A stretch of 64,000 nt of DNA from NCBI GenBank assembly GCA_026417375.1, contig JAOADJ010000004.1, positions 1-64,000 of the forward strand, in the 5' to 3' direction. The position numbers and the translations under genes are program-made. This DNA is from Melioribacteraceae bacterium. GTDB taxonomy: Bacteria > Bacteroidota > Ignavibacteria > Ignavibacteriales > Melioribacteraceae. Below are positions 1 to 8,862 of this stretch, in pieces. Numbering within the stretch: the first letter of the stretch is position 1; every line of letters begins with the position of its first letter. The notes beneath the pieces are model-generated. The model was not told the DNA's origin, ran no database searches, and worked only from the letters and a program-made list of their open reading frames with translations.

Positions 1-1
1 C

Positions 2-1300
2 AAATTCAATGAGATTAAGTTGCATTCAAATTTTGATCGAGTTCAAAAGATTAATGTTGTTTCATTTGAGAAAAATAAAATGGTTTTTAAAAATGGTGCT
101 GAAGATTATGCTACAGTTAATGGCATGAGAGATTATGGACCATATCAGGTGCCAGAAGATATAAAGAATACACAATTACTTTTTATTTATCCCGATAAGG
201 AAAGTGCAAGCAAACTGTATGAGTATTTATCAAGAGGTTATAGACATTTTCCTGGTTTAGAAAGCTATGTAGGTATTCCAGCAAATGTTTACAGTTTGAA
301 AATATGTTATGAGAATAATCTTAACATAATTACACAAAAAATCTCACAAGAATTGACAGAAGATAACTATAACAATTTAATAGCTGTATGCATAATGCCT
401 TTTTCAAAAAGTACAGCAACAACAGAAGAAAGTAAAGAATATTATAAAATAAAGAAAATACTATTAGAAAAAAATATACCATCGCAATTTATACACAGAA
501 GTAAAATTTTTGAGGAGAACTTTCACTTTAGTTTACCTAATATTGCTATTGCTATGTTAGCAAAATGTGGTGGGATACCATGGAAATTAGCAAAACCACA
601 TTACAATCAATTAACCATTGGTTTTAATGTTTTTACTCAAAAAACAGTTAATAATACACAGACCTTTTTAGGCTCTGCGGTATTTTTTGATAACGAGGGA
701 ATTATTAAACAAGTTGCAGGACTTCAAAAGAATAGTATTGAAGATATAACACATTCATTAGTATCAGCAATTTCAAGTTATAAGAAAGAGAAAGCAGAAA
801 GTATAAATAAGCTTGTAATCCATTTTTATAAGACATTGAATTACAAGGAGGTTAAAGAGATAGAAAAAATTACTAAAGAAAATTTAGGAAAAGACTCCTC
901 TTTTGCTATTGTTGAAATTAACGACAGTAAGACAACATTAGATTTGTGTTTTGACCTAAAATACGATTCATTTATGCCGCAAAGTGGAACATATATCCAA
1001 TTAAAGCTTAATGAATATTTACTTTTTAATAACCTTCGTTATTGGGAAAAACCAATCAATCCAATAAATCAGGAAGAGCTACCAATTAAAGTGAGAATAT
1101 TTGATCCATATAATAATTTTGATCACCATGAATTAATAAGTCAAGTTTATGAGTTTTCCAGAATGTATTGGAAAAGTTTAAAACAAAAAGCTCAACCCGT
1201 AACTACTATTTATTCAAAATTGATTGCAAATTATGTTTCTGAATTTGGTGGTTCGCTCCCATATACTGATGTTGCCAAAAAAAGAGTGTGGTTTATATGA
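2..1300 (+). CDS. Long prokaryotic Argonaute, MID-PIWI part (5' end outside window), catalytically defective
   Basis: The reading frame is open to the left edge (first full codon at base 2), so this is the C-terminal part of a longer protein; a TTG at 20 is not the real start. It begins in a MID-like fold, and the MID/PIWI junction shows PSQFIHRSK followed by AKCGGIPWKLA, the signature seen in long pAgos. The PIWI domain follows, ending in QPVTTIYSKLIANYV and a terminal WFI. At the first catalytic position the usual IGxD reads IGFN (near base 625), and the third Asp region (usually VIHRDG) reads VIHFYK (near 817), so at least two catalytic acids are gone. Such inactive long-B pAgos use a guide to sense invading nucleic acid and activate a partner effector. 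The stop overlaps the start of the downstream SIR2 gene. N and PAZ domains cannot be assessed here. Confidence 0.85.
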   Translation, partial: KFNEIKLHSNFDRVQKINVVSFEKNKMVFKNGAEDYATVNGMRDYGPYQVPEDIKNTQLLFIYPDKESASKLYEYLSRGYRHFPGLESYVGIPANVYSLKICYENNLNIITQKISQELTEDNYNNLIAVCIMPFSKSTATTEESKEYYKIKKILLEKNIPSQFIHRSKIFEENFHFSLPNIAIAMLAKCGGIPWKLAKPHYNQLTIGFNVFTQKTVNNTQTFLGSAVFFDNEGIIKQVAGLQKNSIEDITHSLVSAISSYKKEKAESINKLVIHFYKTLNYKEVKEIEKITKENLGKDSSFAIVEINDSKTTLDLCFDLKYDSFMPQSGTYIQLKLNEYLLFNNLRYWEKPINPINQEELPIKVRIFDPYNNFDHHELISQVYEFSRMYWKSLKQKAQPVTTIYSKLIANYVSEFGGSLPYTDVAKKRVWFI

Positions 1301-2562
1301 GCAATTTTGAAGAAATATTAAATGATTCATTAATATTTACCGGTGCTGGTTTTTCTAAACCTGCAGGATGTAAGTTATCTTTTGAGATGTTAAAAGATTT
1401 GGAAAATAAATCTAATGATGAAAACAGTAAGATATTTACGACGTCAGAACGTAAAGCAATTAAGTTTATTCTATCTTGTTTAGATTATCAAGCAAGGTAC
1501 AGAACATTAGAAAGCAATGGTAAATATAGTTACTTTCCTAACATTGAAGAATTTGCTCAACTATTAAGGAGAATCAGAAACAGGGAAAATTTATTACCCT
1601 ATCCTGTAACAGGAAATTGGTCTGATAAAATTACTATGATAGAACAAGACTTTAAGATTGAAGTTCAAAATCCTGAAAAAGATATATGGTCATCAATTGA
1701 AGATAAAATTAAAGATCACTGTTACAAAGAATGGTTATCCAATGATAATTCAAATAAAGAATATCTTAATCCTCTTAAAGAATATTTAAAGAAGCTGCGG
1801 AACAATCAAAAAATAGAAATATTTACTCTGAATAATGATCTCGTTTTGGAAAACTTTTTTAGTGATGAAAACTCACTTTACACTGGTTTTGTGAGTAATA
1901 AATGGGTAGGATTTGAAAGAGAAAATATTGATGATGATACTTTCAATGCTTCAAGAATAAACTATTACAAATTACACGGTTCAATGGATTGGATACGATT
2001 ATCCGATGGTAGTATTATAAAAAATCAAAATAATAGTTTTGATGAAAGTAATATTGAGATAAGCCCCTTTTTAATTTTTGGTCACGGAACAAAGATTTAC
2101 ACTATTGATCCTTTTTTTTCTTTATTAGAATATTTTAGGCTGTCATTAAGAAAAAAGAAGTATTTCTTTATTGTCGGTTATAGTTTTTTTGATCCACACA
2201 TTAATAATCTTCTTTTTTACGAACTATCAATAAATCCTGATAAGTTTATGTTGATAATAAATCCAAAAATCATCGATGATTTAAATGACGAGGACTTTAA
2301 AAATAAATGCAAAAAAGATGTATTCAATATTGAGAATGTATTAGTTAAAAGTGCTAAACAAAAACTTGTTGAATATTTTAATAATGTTCAACAAAACCCT
2401 ATATATACTGAATTACCTGACTTTAACATAAGAAAAATTTCTTCTGAGAGCTTTGAATATATAAAAACTACAACCGATGATTTTATTAAAAATTTTGAAA
2501 ATTTTCTTGGTTTTGTTAGTCAACATAGAGATAATAAACAAACCCAAGTTAATATTTTTTAG
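1297..2562 (+). CDS. SIR2-family NADase effector of the pAgo system
   Basis: The start is taken as the ATG at 1297, which overlaps the pAgo stop as ATGA; a GTG at 1288 is possible but less likely. The 421-residue protein has SIR2 motifs in order: FTGAGFSKPAG near the N terminus (NAD-binding GAGxS), FTLNNDLVLE (the Asn of the TxNYD motif), YKLHGSMDW (catalytic His) and FFIVGYSFFDPHINNLL near residue 300. The last 100 or so residues match nothing I recognise and may contact the Argonaute. In known pAgo-SIR2 pairs, target recognition triggers NAD+ hydrolysis and cell death or dormancy; the retained Asn and His support the same here. No signal peptide or membrane segment is visible. Overlapping translation with pAgo supports a stoichiometric complex. 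Confidence 0.85.
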   Translation: MSNFEEILNDSLIFTGAGFSKPAGCKLSFEMLKDLENKSNDENSKIFTTSERKAIKFILSCLDYQARYRTLESNGKYSYFPNIEEFAQLLRRIRNRENLLPYPVTGNWSDKITMIEQDFKIEVQNPEKDIWSSIEDKIKDHCYKEWLSNDNSNKEYLNPLKEYLKKLRNNQKIEIFTLNNDLVLENFFSDENSLYTGFVSNKWVGFERENIDDDTFNASRINYYKLHGSMDWIRLSDGSIIKNQNNSFDESNIEISPFLIFGHGTKIYTIDPFFSLLEYFRLSLRKKKYFFIVGYSFFDPHINNLLFYELSINPDKFMLIINPKIIDDLNDEDFKNKCKKDVFNIENVLVKSAKQKLVEYFNNVQQNPIYTELPDFNIRKISSESFEYIKTTTDDFIKNFENFLGFVSQHRDNKQTQVNIF

Positions 2563-2694
2563 TTGTGAAAATTTCAATTTCTTTTTTAGAATTAATGATC
2601 AACCAAAAAACATCTAAAAATAGACCAGTAAGTTTATAACTGTACAAGCTAAAAGAAAAAGAAGTGATGATAATTGAAAAAGGCAATATTAAAT

Positions 2695-4337
2695 ATGTAA
2701 GATAACACTTACGAAAAGAAATCATTAAAATTATTCACTAAACCAAATCCTGATTGGAATGAATTGGCAAAAGATTGTGTTGCCTTTGCCAATGCAAGAG
2801 GGGGTACATTAGTTATTGGTATTGAAGATAGTGAAGAGTTACCTCCATATAATCAAAAAATATCAGATGAACTTGTTGAAAATATTCGTATAAGAATTAG
2901 TGAGCTTACTATTAATGTTGGATTGAATGTTTCAAAAGAAACAGCTTCAAACGGAGGTGAATATATTAAAATTGATATTCTACCTTCACAAGCCACTATA
3001 GCATCTACAACAAAAGGTCAATATTACATCAGAATTTCAGACCAATGCAAGCCAGTGTTACCAGATGAACTATCGAGATTATATACAGATAAACCAGCAT
3101 TTATTTGGGAGACAAAAGTCGTACAAAAAATCCAAATTAAAGATTGTGATCAAGAAAAGTTAAATCAATTTATTGAGGATGTAAAAAGTTCTGAAAGAAT
3201 AAGCAATTTTGTAAAACAAAAATCAGTAGAGGAACTTTTATCATATTACCAGATGTACTATGGCTCTTATTTAACAAATTTAGGTATTTTATGGATAGGA
3301 AAAATGGAACAAAGAGCTAAACTTCTTTATGCACCTATTATACAATTTTTGAAATACGATGCTAGTGGAAATAAAATAAAGAAATTAACGTGGGATGATT
3401 TCTCCTTAAATCCCAAAGAGTTAATAGAAGATATATGGCAAAAAATTCCTGAATGGAACGAAGGTATTGAAATTTCTCAAGAAATTTTTGGAAGAAAAAT
3501 TATTTACAATTACAATGAAAATGTAATTAGAGAATTGTTAGCAAATGCATTAGTACACCGACCTTATACAACTCGCGGTGATATTTTTATCAATTTATAT
3601 CTAGATAAATTAGAGATTCACAACCCAGTTTACTTCCGTTGGGTGTTACGCCAAATAATATTTTACATCAATCTGTTCGCAGAAATGAACATCTTTCAAA
3701 AATATTTTATGACCTTAATTTAATGGAAAGAGAAAGAAGTGGATTTGATAAAGTTTATGAGATCCTCTTAAGTGAAGCTAAAGTCCCGCCTCAAGTTAAA
3801 GAAAAAGATGACAGAGTAGTTGTTACGGTATTTAGTACAGTCAAAAATCCTGAAATAATTGATTTGATTGAAAAAATAAAAACAACTTATCAGCTCAATC
3901 AAAAAGAAATAATCTGTTTGGGAATAATTCTGCAAGAAAAATCAATAATAGCCACTGAATTCTCAAAAAGAATACAGAGCAAGGATGATAAACAAATTAA
4001 ATACTGGCTGGGTAATCTTCTTAAGTATAATATTATTCAAACAAAAGGAAGGACTAAAGGATTAAGATATTTTATAAATCCTGATATTCTAAGAGGAACT
4101 AATTTTGAAAAAACAGACCTTTCTAATATTACAGAGCATCGGCTTAATTCATTAATTTTGGAGGACATTGAAAATTACCCAAATTCAAGCATAGAAGAAA
4201 TTCACAAAAGAATTGGAGTCGAAATTCCAATTCGAAGGATTAGAAGGATTATATATAAATTAGTAAATGAAGGGAAAATAAGGACGCAAGGTGGAAGAAA
4301 ATTCAGAAAATATTTTATTAACCAAAACAAGGGGTAA
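2695..4337 (+). pseudogene. Broken Schlafen-AlbA_2/HATPase_c_4 ATP-binding protein (nonsense + frameshift)
   Basis: Two adjacent open frames are pieces of one gene. The first encodes the AlbA_2 start of the family (ELAKDCVAFANARGG) and most of the ATP-binding part (VIRELLANALVHRPY). It leaves frame at LEIHNP; restoring one G near 3628 gives LEIHNPGLLPLGVTPNN and joins it directly to the second piece (SVRRNEHLSKIFYDL, SGFDKVYEILL, then two winged-helix-like segments). At the 5' end an in-frame ATG at 2695, preceded by AAAAAGG, is followed at once by TAA and then by codons that continue the expected N terminus (DNTYEKKSLKLF). So codon 2 looks like a nonsense mutation. A TTG at 2764 could start a shortened product. 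Relatives often sit in defence islands, as regulators or effectors. Two independent lesions make sequencing error less likely, though not excluded. Confidence 0.85.
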
Positions 4338-4579
4338 AAAATGAGTTTTTTATTTACCATAAAAAAAGAAATTGTTCTAACTCCTTATATTTCAATGAGT
4401 TATTATTTCACAGATATCGAAGAGTAAAAAAGAAACAGAAAAAAGAAGTGATAATAAAAATTTTCAAACCATTAAAAAGAATCCCGCAAGCCGACACCAG
4501 CCACTGGGAGCGATTGAGCAGATAATAAGCAAAAAGTATTTTGAGGAATTTTGAGGTTGAGAAATGGAAAAATAATTTG

Positions 4580-4607
4580 CAAAAAAAGTCCTACCAAAGT
4601 GGGACTT
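4580..4607 (-). terminator. Candidate minus-strand intrinsic terminator
   Basis: A nine-pair stem (4586-4594 with 4599-4607, one G-U wobble) with a four-base loop is followed, reading the minus strand, by a run of seven T. It would end a minus-strand transcript arising in the repeat region. No gene lies on that strand here, so it may end a short RNA or be a relic. Confidence 0.45.
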
Positions 4608-4721
4608 AAAATTAAATATTATCTAACAAATTTTATGCATAAGAAAACTTTCAATTTTAAATTTGTCTTTATCTATTATATTAACCAAATATTTTTATCG
4701 TATAAATTACATATCTTATAC

Positions 4722-4788
4722 ATGTGTTATTCTTATCTCAAACATATGTTATTCATATCTTTTTCATTTGTTCTTAATTATCTCAAAT
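4722..4788. repeat. Three degenerate 22-23-nt direct repeats
   Basis: Three contiguous units start at 4722, 4744 and 4766, with the common form AtrTGTTaTTc-TATCTcaaa. Reading the minus strand, two of them contain TAnnTTTGAGATAA, which resembles the Bacteroidota -7 promoter element (TATATTTG at 4791-4784, TATGTTTG at 4746-4739). They could be old iterons, regulator sites or tandem promoters; nothing in the sequence decides. Confidence 0.5.
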
Positions 4789-4805
4789 ATAATTCACTTT
4801 TAAAA

Positions 4806-4893
4806 TTTGCTTGAAGCTTTGCTATACCCTTTGCCAGAATTTTGCTCTACAAATTGCTTGTATTTTTGCTTTACTAGTACTTGTGATTTTGCT
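4806..4893. repeat. Degenerate 12-nt tandem array (TTTGCT-core)
   Basis: The core TTTGC(T/C) recurs with the G at 4809, 4821, 4833, 4844, 4856, 4868 and 4891, giving spacings of 12, 12, 11, 12, 12 and 23. The rest of each unit varies. This regular spacing is unlikely to be chance in AT-rich DNA. It lies directly next to the 22-nt repeats. Confidence 0.5.
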
Positions 4894-4968
4894 TAAGCAA
4901 AATATTCATTTTTAAAAAATTATTGTATTTTTGAAAAGGAAATAAAAAAAGTGTATGAAATGTGTATG

Positions 4969-5012
4969 AAAAAAAAGAAAACCCTTTGTAAATTATTGTT
5001 TTACAAAGGGTT
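4969..5012 (-). terminator. Intrinsic terminator of tRNA-fMet
   Basis: A perfect 13-bp stem (4980-4992 with 5000-5012, 7-nt loop) lies 15 nt beyond the tRNA 3' end on the minus strand and is followed on that strand by TTTTCTTTTTTTT. It is a strong rho-independent terminator for the tRNA transcript. Confidence 0.85.
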
Positions 5013-5026
5013 ACTTTATTTTGTAG

Positions 5027-5099
<73 letters not shown>

Positions 5100-5121
5100 A
5101 TCTTTTTTCAAAATTGTGTTG

Positions 5122-5153
5122 CAAATATATCTAACTTTATTCCTACAGTCAAA
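5122..5153 (-). promoter_or_regulatory. Promoter of tRNA-fMet
   Basis: On the minus strand TTTG (5153-5150) is followed after exactly 20 nt by TATATTTG (5129-5122), matching the Bacteroidota housekeeping consensus TTTG-N19-21-TAnnTTTG. The same bases also read TTGACT-N17-TATATT, a good ordinary sigma-70 pattern. The tRNA starts 22 nt downstream. Confidence 0.7.
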
Positions 5154-5159
5154 TTATAT

Positions 5160-5570
5160 TTAATTATTTGTTGGAATTGTAAAATCATCTTTGATATAAA
5201 AATACTCACTCGTTGAATTTATTCTGGGTACATCCATAGCAATTATTTTTATCTTATAATGAACTGAATTTGTAAACCCTTTTGGAATATTCCAATTAAA
5301 TTCTCCATTGTTTGGATATGAATTTGCTATTACTTCAATCAAATTATCTTTCTTAAATAAAATAATTTGAACCTTTTTAATTTCTGAACTTAAAGTCCAT
5401 TTGATTTTTTGTGTTGTACCTGTTTTCCATGTTTCTCCATATTTAGGAGAAAGAATTTTTAAATCGTTACTTTGAATATCATAATGAATTATTTCTTCAG
5501 GTATGATTAATTCTTCTCTTTGGGTGCAAGAAACAAAAAGGATTGTAATTAATAATAATATATTTTTCAT
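5160..5570 (-). CDS. Lipoprotein with a Kre9/KNH-like domain
   Basis: The start is the ATG at 5570, preceded by AAGGAAG; a longer frame upstream lacks a ribosome site. The 136-residue product has a lipoprotein signal with lipobox LFVSC at residue 15. One beta-rich domain follows: LKILSPKYGETWKTG, an IKW strand, and GEFNWNIP. This pattern matches the Kre9/KNH-like fold found in bacterial secreted and outer-membrane proteins, whose role is usually cell-surface but not defined. It is the last gene of the minus-strand run from purL, 67 nt after the beta-CASP hydrolase gene. Function unknown; likely anchored to a membrane on the periplasmic or surface side. Confidence 0.75.
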   Translation of the reverse strand: MKNILLLITILFVSCTQREELIIPEEIIHYDIQSNDLKILSPKYGETWKTGTTQKIKWTLSSEIKKVQIILFKKDNLIEVIANSYPNNGEFNWNIPKGFTNSVHYKIKIIAMDVPRINSTSEYFYIKDDFTIPTNN

Positions 5571-5637
5571 TTTAACTTCCTTCTTTTTGAAGGAATTTTC
5601 GTTTGAAAAATAATTAGTAATCAAACAATTTCAAATA

Positions 5638-6999
5638 TTAAAAAATAATTTGAGTGTTATCTTCAGCTGAATAAACTTTGAGGTTTTTATTTATTGAAAG
5701 AATTTTTTCTCCAATCCAATTTTTTGCTTCTTCGCTTCCGTGAACTAAAATTAGTTTTTGTGGATTTAATTTTTTTACTATTTCAATTAATTCTTCTCTT
5801 TTTGAATGTGCTGAAAAATAAAATCTTTCTATAGTACAATTAACTTTTTGTGGTTTATCATTAAACAAAATCAAATCATTTTTTTTGGCTTGTGAAATAA
5901 CATAACCGGGAGCTGTTTCATCAATATAACCAACAATAAATATTGCAAACTTTTTTTGCATCAACCAATATTCAGTAAACCTAAATGAAGGTGTATCTTT
6001 AAGTATCATTCCACTACTAGCTAATATAATTCCATTTTGTTTATTATAATTTGTTAAATCAGTTATATCATTAAAATTAATTTGAGGAATATTTCTTAAG
6101 GACAAATCTTTTTTATTATAATTAACAATAAATTTGTTTCTATCATAAACATTAGAAATTTCTTTCGAGACTCCTCCAGTATAAATGTTTGTTTCTGTCA
6201 AAGATTTATTTTCTAACAATGAATAAATAGTTGAAAGCATTTCCTGAGTTTTTCCTAGAGCAAAGACAGGTATTAATATACTTCCATTATTGTGAAGAAT
6301 TTTATTGGCATACTTTGCAAACCTTTTAGATTCACTTTCCCATGTTCCTAATTTTGTTGAATCAGTTGCGCCATATGTAGTTTCTAAAATTAAAGTTGTT
6401 ACTTTTCCATAATCAGTTAAGTCGGCACCAACCATTAATGACTGATCAGATAAATTTATGTCCCCCGTGTAAATAATAACTTCATTTTCAAATTCAATTT
6501 TTATTGATGCAGAACCCAAAATATGACCAGCATCTAAAAATGTTATTTTAATTTCTTCATCGGAAGAATGAGCATATCCCTTCAATGTAAATTCTTTTTT
6601 ATAATCAACATCAATAATTGATTTAACCAATAAATCAATTTCTTCGTGAGTATAATTTCTTAATTCGGTTTGTTCTAAGTTTTCTTTTGCTAAAATATTA
6701 GCGGCATTATGTAAAACAATTTCAGCAATCTCTTTTGTTTGATAAGTTGAATAAACAATTACATGTGGAAATTCTTGTACTAAAAAAGGTAAAGCGCCAA
6801 TATGATCCTGGTGAGCATGAGATATTAAAACATAATCAAGTGGTTCATTTTTTATTAAAGAAAAATCAGGTAAAGATTCTTTTCCTTTTTTTCTCGGATC
6901 TACACCACAATCAAGCAAAATACCGGTGCTATTTATGTTTAAATAAAAACAACTAGCTCCAATATCGCTTGCACCACCAAGTGGTAAAAATTTTATCAT
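5638..6999 (-). CDS. Metallo-beta-lactamase/beta-CASP family ribonuclease-like hydrolase
   Basis: The 453-residue protein has the two-metal hydrolase motif HAHQDH near residue 61, then DAGHILGSA and TGDINLSD, which supply further metal ligands. The beta-CASP insert and C-terminal RMMBL-like part follow with FSAHSKREEL and LVHGSEEA, carrying the later His ligands. This set is typical of CPSF73-like and RNase J-like enzymes acting on RNA, or less often DNA. The catalytic residues all look present. No export signal is visible, so it should be cytoplasmic. Its ATG overlaps the upstream stop as ATGA, indicating translational coupling. The exact substrate cannot be told from sequence; it is a stand-alone RNA-specificity exonuclease type rather than canonical RNase J. 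Confidence 0.85.
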   Translation of the reverse strand: MIKFLPLGGASDIGASCFYLNINSTGILLDCGVDPRKKGKESLPDFSLIKNEPLDYVLISHAHQDHIGALPFLVQEFPHVIVYSTYQTKEIAEIVLHNAANILAKENLEQTELRNYTHEEIDLLVKSIIDVDYKKEFTLKGYAHSSDEEIKITFLDAGHILGSASIKIEFENEVIIYTGDINLSDQSLMVGADLTDYGKVTTLILETTYGATDSTKLGTWESESKRFAKYANKILHNNGSILIPVFALGKTQEMLSTIYSLLENKSLTETNIYTGGVSKEISNVYDRNKFIVNYNKKDLSLRNIPQINFNDITDLTNYNKQNGIILASSGMILKDTPSFRFTEYWLMQKKFAIFIVGYIDETAPGYVISQAKKNDLILFNDKPQKVNCTIERFYFSAHSKREELIEIVKKLNPQKLILVHGSEEAKNWIGEKILSINKNLKVYSAEDNTQIIF

Positions 7000-7919
7000 T
7001 TATAAAATTCGTAAGAATATTTTCCGTAAAAGGCTGGTTTATCTGCGTTGTCGTATCTTATCTCTTCGTTTTGTAAACCATTTTTTAGATAATTAAAAGT
7101 AATACGATATTGTCTTGAGCCATCACTTGAGTACAATTTATCTTCAATCAAATCATTATTTTGATTATAATTCATATATCTTTTGGATTTTGGATTTGAA
7201 ATTTCGATTAAGTTACCATTGGAATCATATTTATAGTTTATAGAATAATTGCTGGCTTCAGAAACATCTTCTCTTATTAATCTTCCTTTGTTATCGTAAA
7301 CAAATTGTGTTTTAACAACAATATTTCCATCATTATCTTCAATACGAGAATCTTTTAATATTCCGTTTTCCCAATGATTTTTAAATACATTTATAATTTC
7401 CCCTTTGTCATTATAATTTTTTGTTTCAACTAAATTATTATCATTATCATATTTAAAAATCATTTTAGAAGGACCGCCACGTTCTTGATCAAACAAAATT
7501 CTTTCAATTTCATTTCCTTTGAAATCATATTTGGATTCTTTTTTACCAATCAATTTGTTGGATGAATCATAAACTTCCATTTTTATAATTCTACCCAAAT
7601 TATCATAACTAAATGTATAACGAAGATCAATTTCGCCTAAAGATGTATATCTAATTTGTTCTTTTCTAAAACCATTTTTATCAAAAATTGTCTTTTCTGT
7701 TAAAGTTTTTTTAGCTGGTAATTTTCCTTGAGAATTATAAAAAGCTGCATAACGTAATCTTGTTTTTACTTTGTTTTTTTTAGCTTTTTCAATTTCTTTT
7801 ACAGACTGTTCCTTTACATTGTTTTTTGTTTTTTCATTTTCGTTATATACCTGAGCAACAGAAAAATTATTTATTAAAAATATATTCAACAATAAGATGA
7901 TTATTTTATTTACTTTCAC
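6996..7919 (-). CDS. Secreted protein with YD/RHS-like repeats
   Basis: The 307-residue product starts with a signal peptide (MKVNKIIILLLNIFLI, cleavage near FSVAQ) and a charged spacer. The rest is built of tandem repeats of about 20 residues of the form YDNxGxxIExxxY (KYDFKGNEIE, KYDNDNNLVET, VYDNKGRLIRED, KYDSNGNLIEI). These resemble YD repeats of RHS proteins, which form beta sheets. There is no toxin tip, no RHS core cap and no membrane anchor, so it is not a polymorphic toxin. It lies between yihY and the beta-CASP hydrolase and overlaps the latter by four bases. Role unknown; likely periplasmic or surface-exposed. Confidence 0.7.
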   Translation of the reverse strand: MKVNKIIILLLNIFLINNFSVAQVYNENEKTKNNVKEQSVKEIEKAKKNKVKTRLRYAAFYNSQGKLPAKKTLTEKTIFDKNGFRKEQIRYTSLGEIDLRYTFSYDNLGRIIKMEVYDSSNKLIGKKESKYDFKGNEIERILFDQERGGPSKMIFKYDNDNNLVETKNYNDKGEIINVFKNHWENGILKDSRIEDNDGNIVVKTQFVYDNKGRLIREDVSEASNYSINYKYDSNGNLIEISNPKSKRYMNYNQNNDLIEDKLYSSDGSRQYRITFNYLKNGLQNEEIRYDNADKPAFYGKYSYEFYK

Positions 7920-7944
7920 TTTTACTCCAAATTGATTAAAAAAT

Positions 7945-8862
7945 TTATTTTGATTTTGTAATTAATCTTTCACGATATAATTGACCTATTTCTGCACCAA
8001 TTATAAAAAGGCAGGCAGAATAATATACCCAAAAGAGAACGGCAATTATTAAAATAAAAGCTCCATAAAATGGATTGGTTCTTAAAATGTTATTGCTGTA
8101 ATAACCAAAAATAATTCTTGCAACTTCCCAAAGAAAAACAGTCCAAAATGCACTCATTGCAGCAACTTTTTTACCCAATTTTTCATAAGGAATTAAATAA
8201 TAAAGTGCAAAGAACAACCCAAACATAATTAATAAAGAAGATACATAAACTATAGAATTCCAAATTGCATCAATATTTAAATTACGGACAACATCGGTAT
8301 TACTAGTTAATTTATAAATAATATTTACTGCAGGTAAAATAAAAGTTGCAAATGAAACAAGAATTAAAAGTAAAACTACCATCATAATATCACGAATCAA
8401 TCCATAAAGAAAACCTCTTTCAACTTTCACATCAAAAATTTGATTTAATATTGTTCTAACACTGCTAAATATCCAGGTAGATGTAAAAATTAATCCCACA
8501 ATACCAATCCAGAAAGCTGTTGCTTTCAAACTAATAACTTGTGGTAATCTTGATATTATTATTCTTTCAACATAAGCTGCATAAGCCGGATAAGGAATTG
8601 CTTGTTCCAATAGATTTGAAATTTGTGTTTCAATTATTTCCTGATCAAAAATATTTGATAATAAAGAAAATATTAAAAGAATAAATGGTATTATTCCTAA
8701 AAAAAGAGAGAATGAAATTCCACCTGCAGCTAAAAACAAATTGTGTTTGTCCATTCTCCTGAATAACTCAATAATATAATGATCAACAAATTCAATTATT
8801 TTTTTTGCTGTATCAATTGAAACTATAGAATAAACTTGTTTAATAAAATTATTTTTTTTCAT
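7945..8862 (-). CDS. yihY: YihY/BrkB family inner-membrane protein
   Basis: The 305-residue protein has about six membrane helices and the family landmarks: [21 protein letters not shown] near residue 43 (family form ayaaLsffl.PlLl) and [28 protein letters not shown] near the C terminus. The family was once called RNase BN by mistake; it is an integral membrane protein of uncertain role, possibly transport. The ATG lies inside the last codons of purL (14-nt overlap), so translation is probably coupled, though a functional link to purine synthesis is not known. Confidence 0.88.
   Translation of the reverse strand: MKKNNFIKQVYSIVSIDTAKKIIEFVDHYIIELFRRMDKHNLFLAAGGISFSLFLGIIPFILLIFSLLSNIFDQEIIETQISNLLEQAIPYPAYAAYVERIIISRLPQVISLKATAFWIGIVGLIFTSTWIFSSVRTILNQIFDVKVERGFLYGLIRDIMMVVLLLILVSFATFILPAVNIIYKLTSNTDVVRNLNIDAIWNSIVYVSSLLIMFGLFFALYYLIPYEKLGKKVAAMSAFWTVFLWEVARIIFGYYSNNILRTNPFYGAFILIIAVLFWVYYSACLFIIGAEIGQLYRERLITKSK

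Larger units (their letters stand above)
4338..5026. other. Gene-free stretch between the accessory genes and tRNA-fMet
   Basis: No convincing gene is present. In order it holds a 28-codon frame (4341-4427) without support, a GC-rich patch at 4481-4520 (25 of 40 bases G or C, against a very AT-rich surround), a minus-strand terminator-like hairpin at 4586-4607, three degenerate 22-nt direct repeats, a degenerate 12-nt periodic array built on TTTGCT, a short direct repeat of GTGTATGAAA near 4951-4970, and the tRNA terminator. The pattern suits a decayed junction of an integrated element, but no integrase is visible. Confidence 0.6.

Noticed and set aside
2637-2705. Short frame reading into KEKEVMIIEKGNIKYVR
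   Set aside because: No start or family; it overlaps the 5' end of the broken gene in another frame and is probably chance.
3639-4337. Separate gene encoding a winged-helix regulator
   Set aside because: Restoring one base joins it smoothly to the upstream frame through a conserved HATPase_c_4 motif, so it is the 3' half of the broken gene.
4341-4427. 28-codon frame with ATG, and an overlapping open frame through the GC-rich patch ending at the TAATAA near 4522-4527
   Set aside because: The first has no support beyond a nearby GGGG; the second has no start codon. Kept only as a possible relic.
4551-4814. Open frame of 87 codons with a TTG start
   Set aside because: No ribosome site, low-complexity Phe/Tyr/Lys-rich product, and it runs through the repeat arrays. 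It looks like AT-rich chance.
6996-7919. RHS-type polymorphic toxin
   Set aside because: Only short YD-like repeats after a signal peptide; no RHS core cap, toxin tip or immunity gene.
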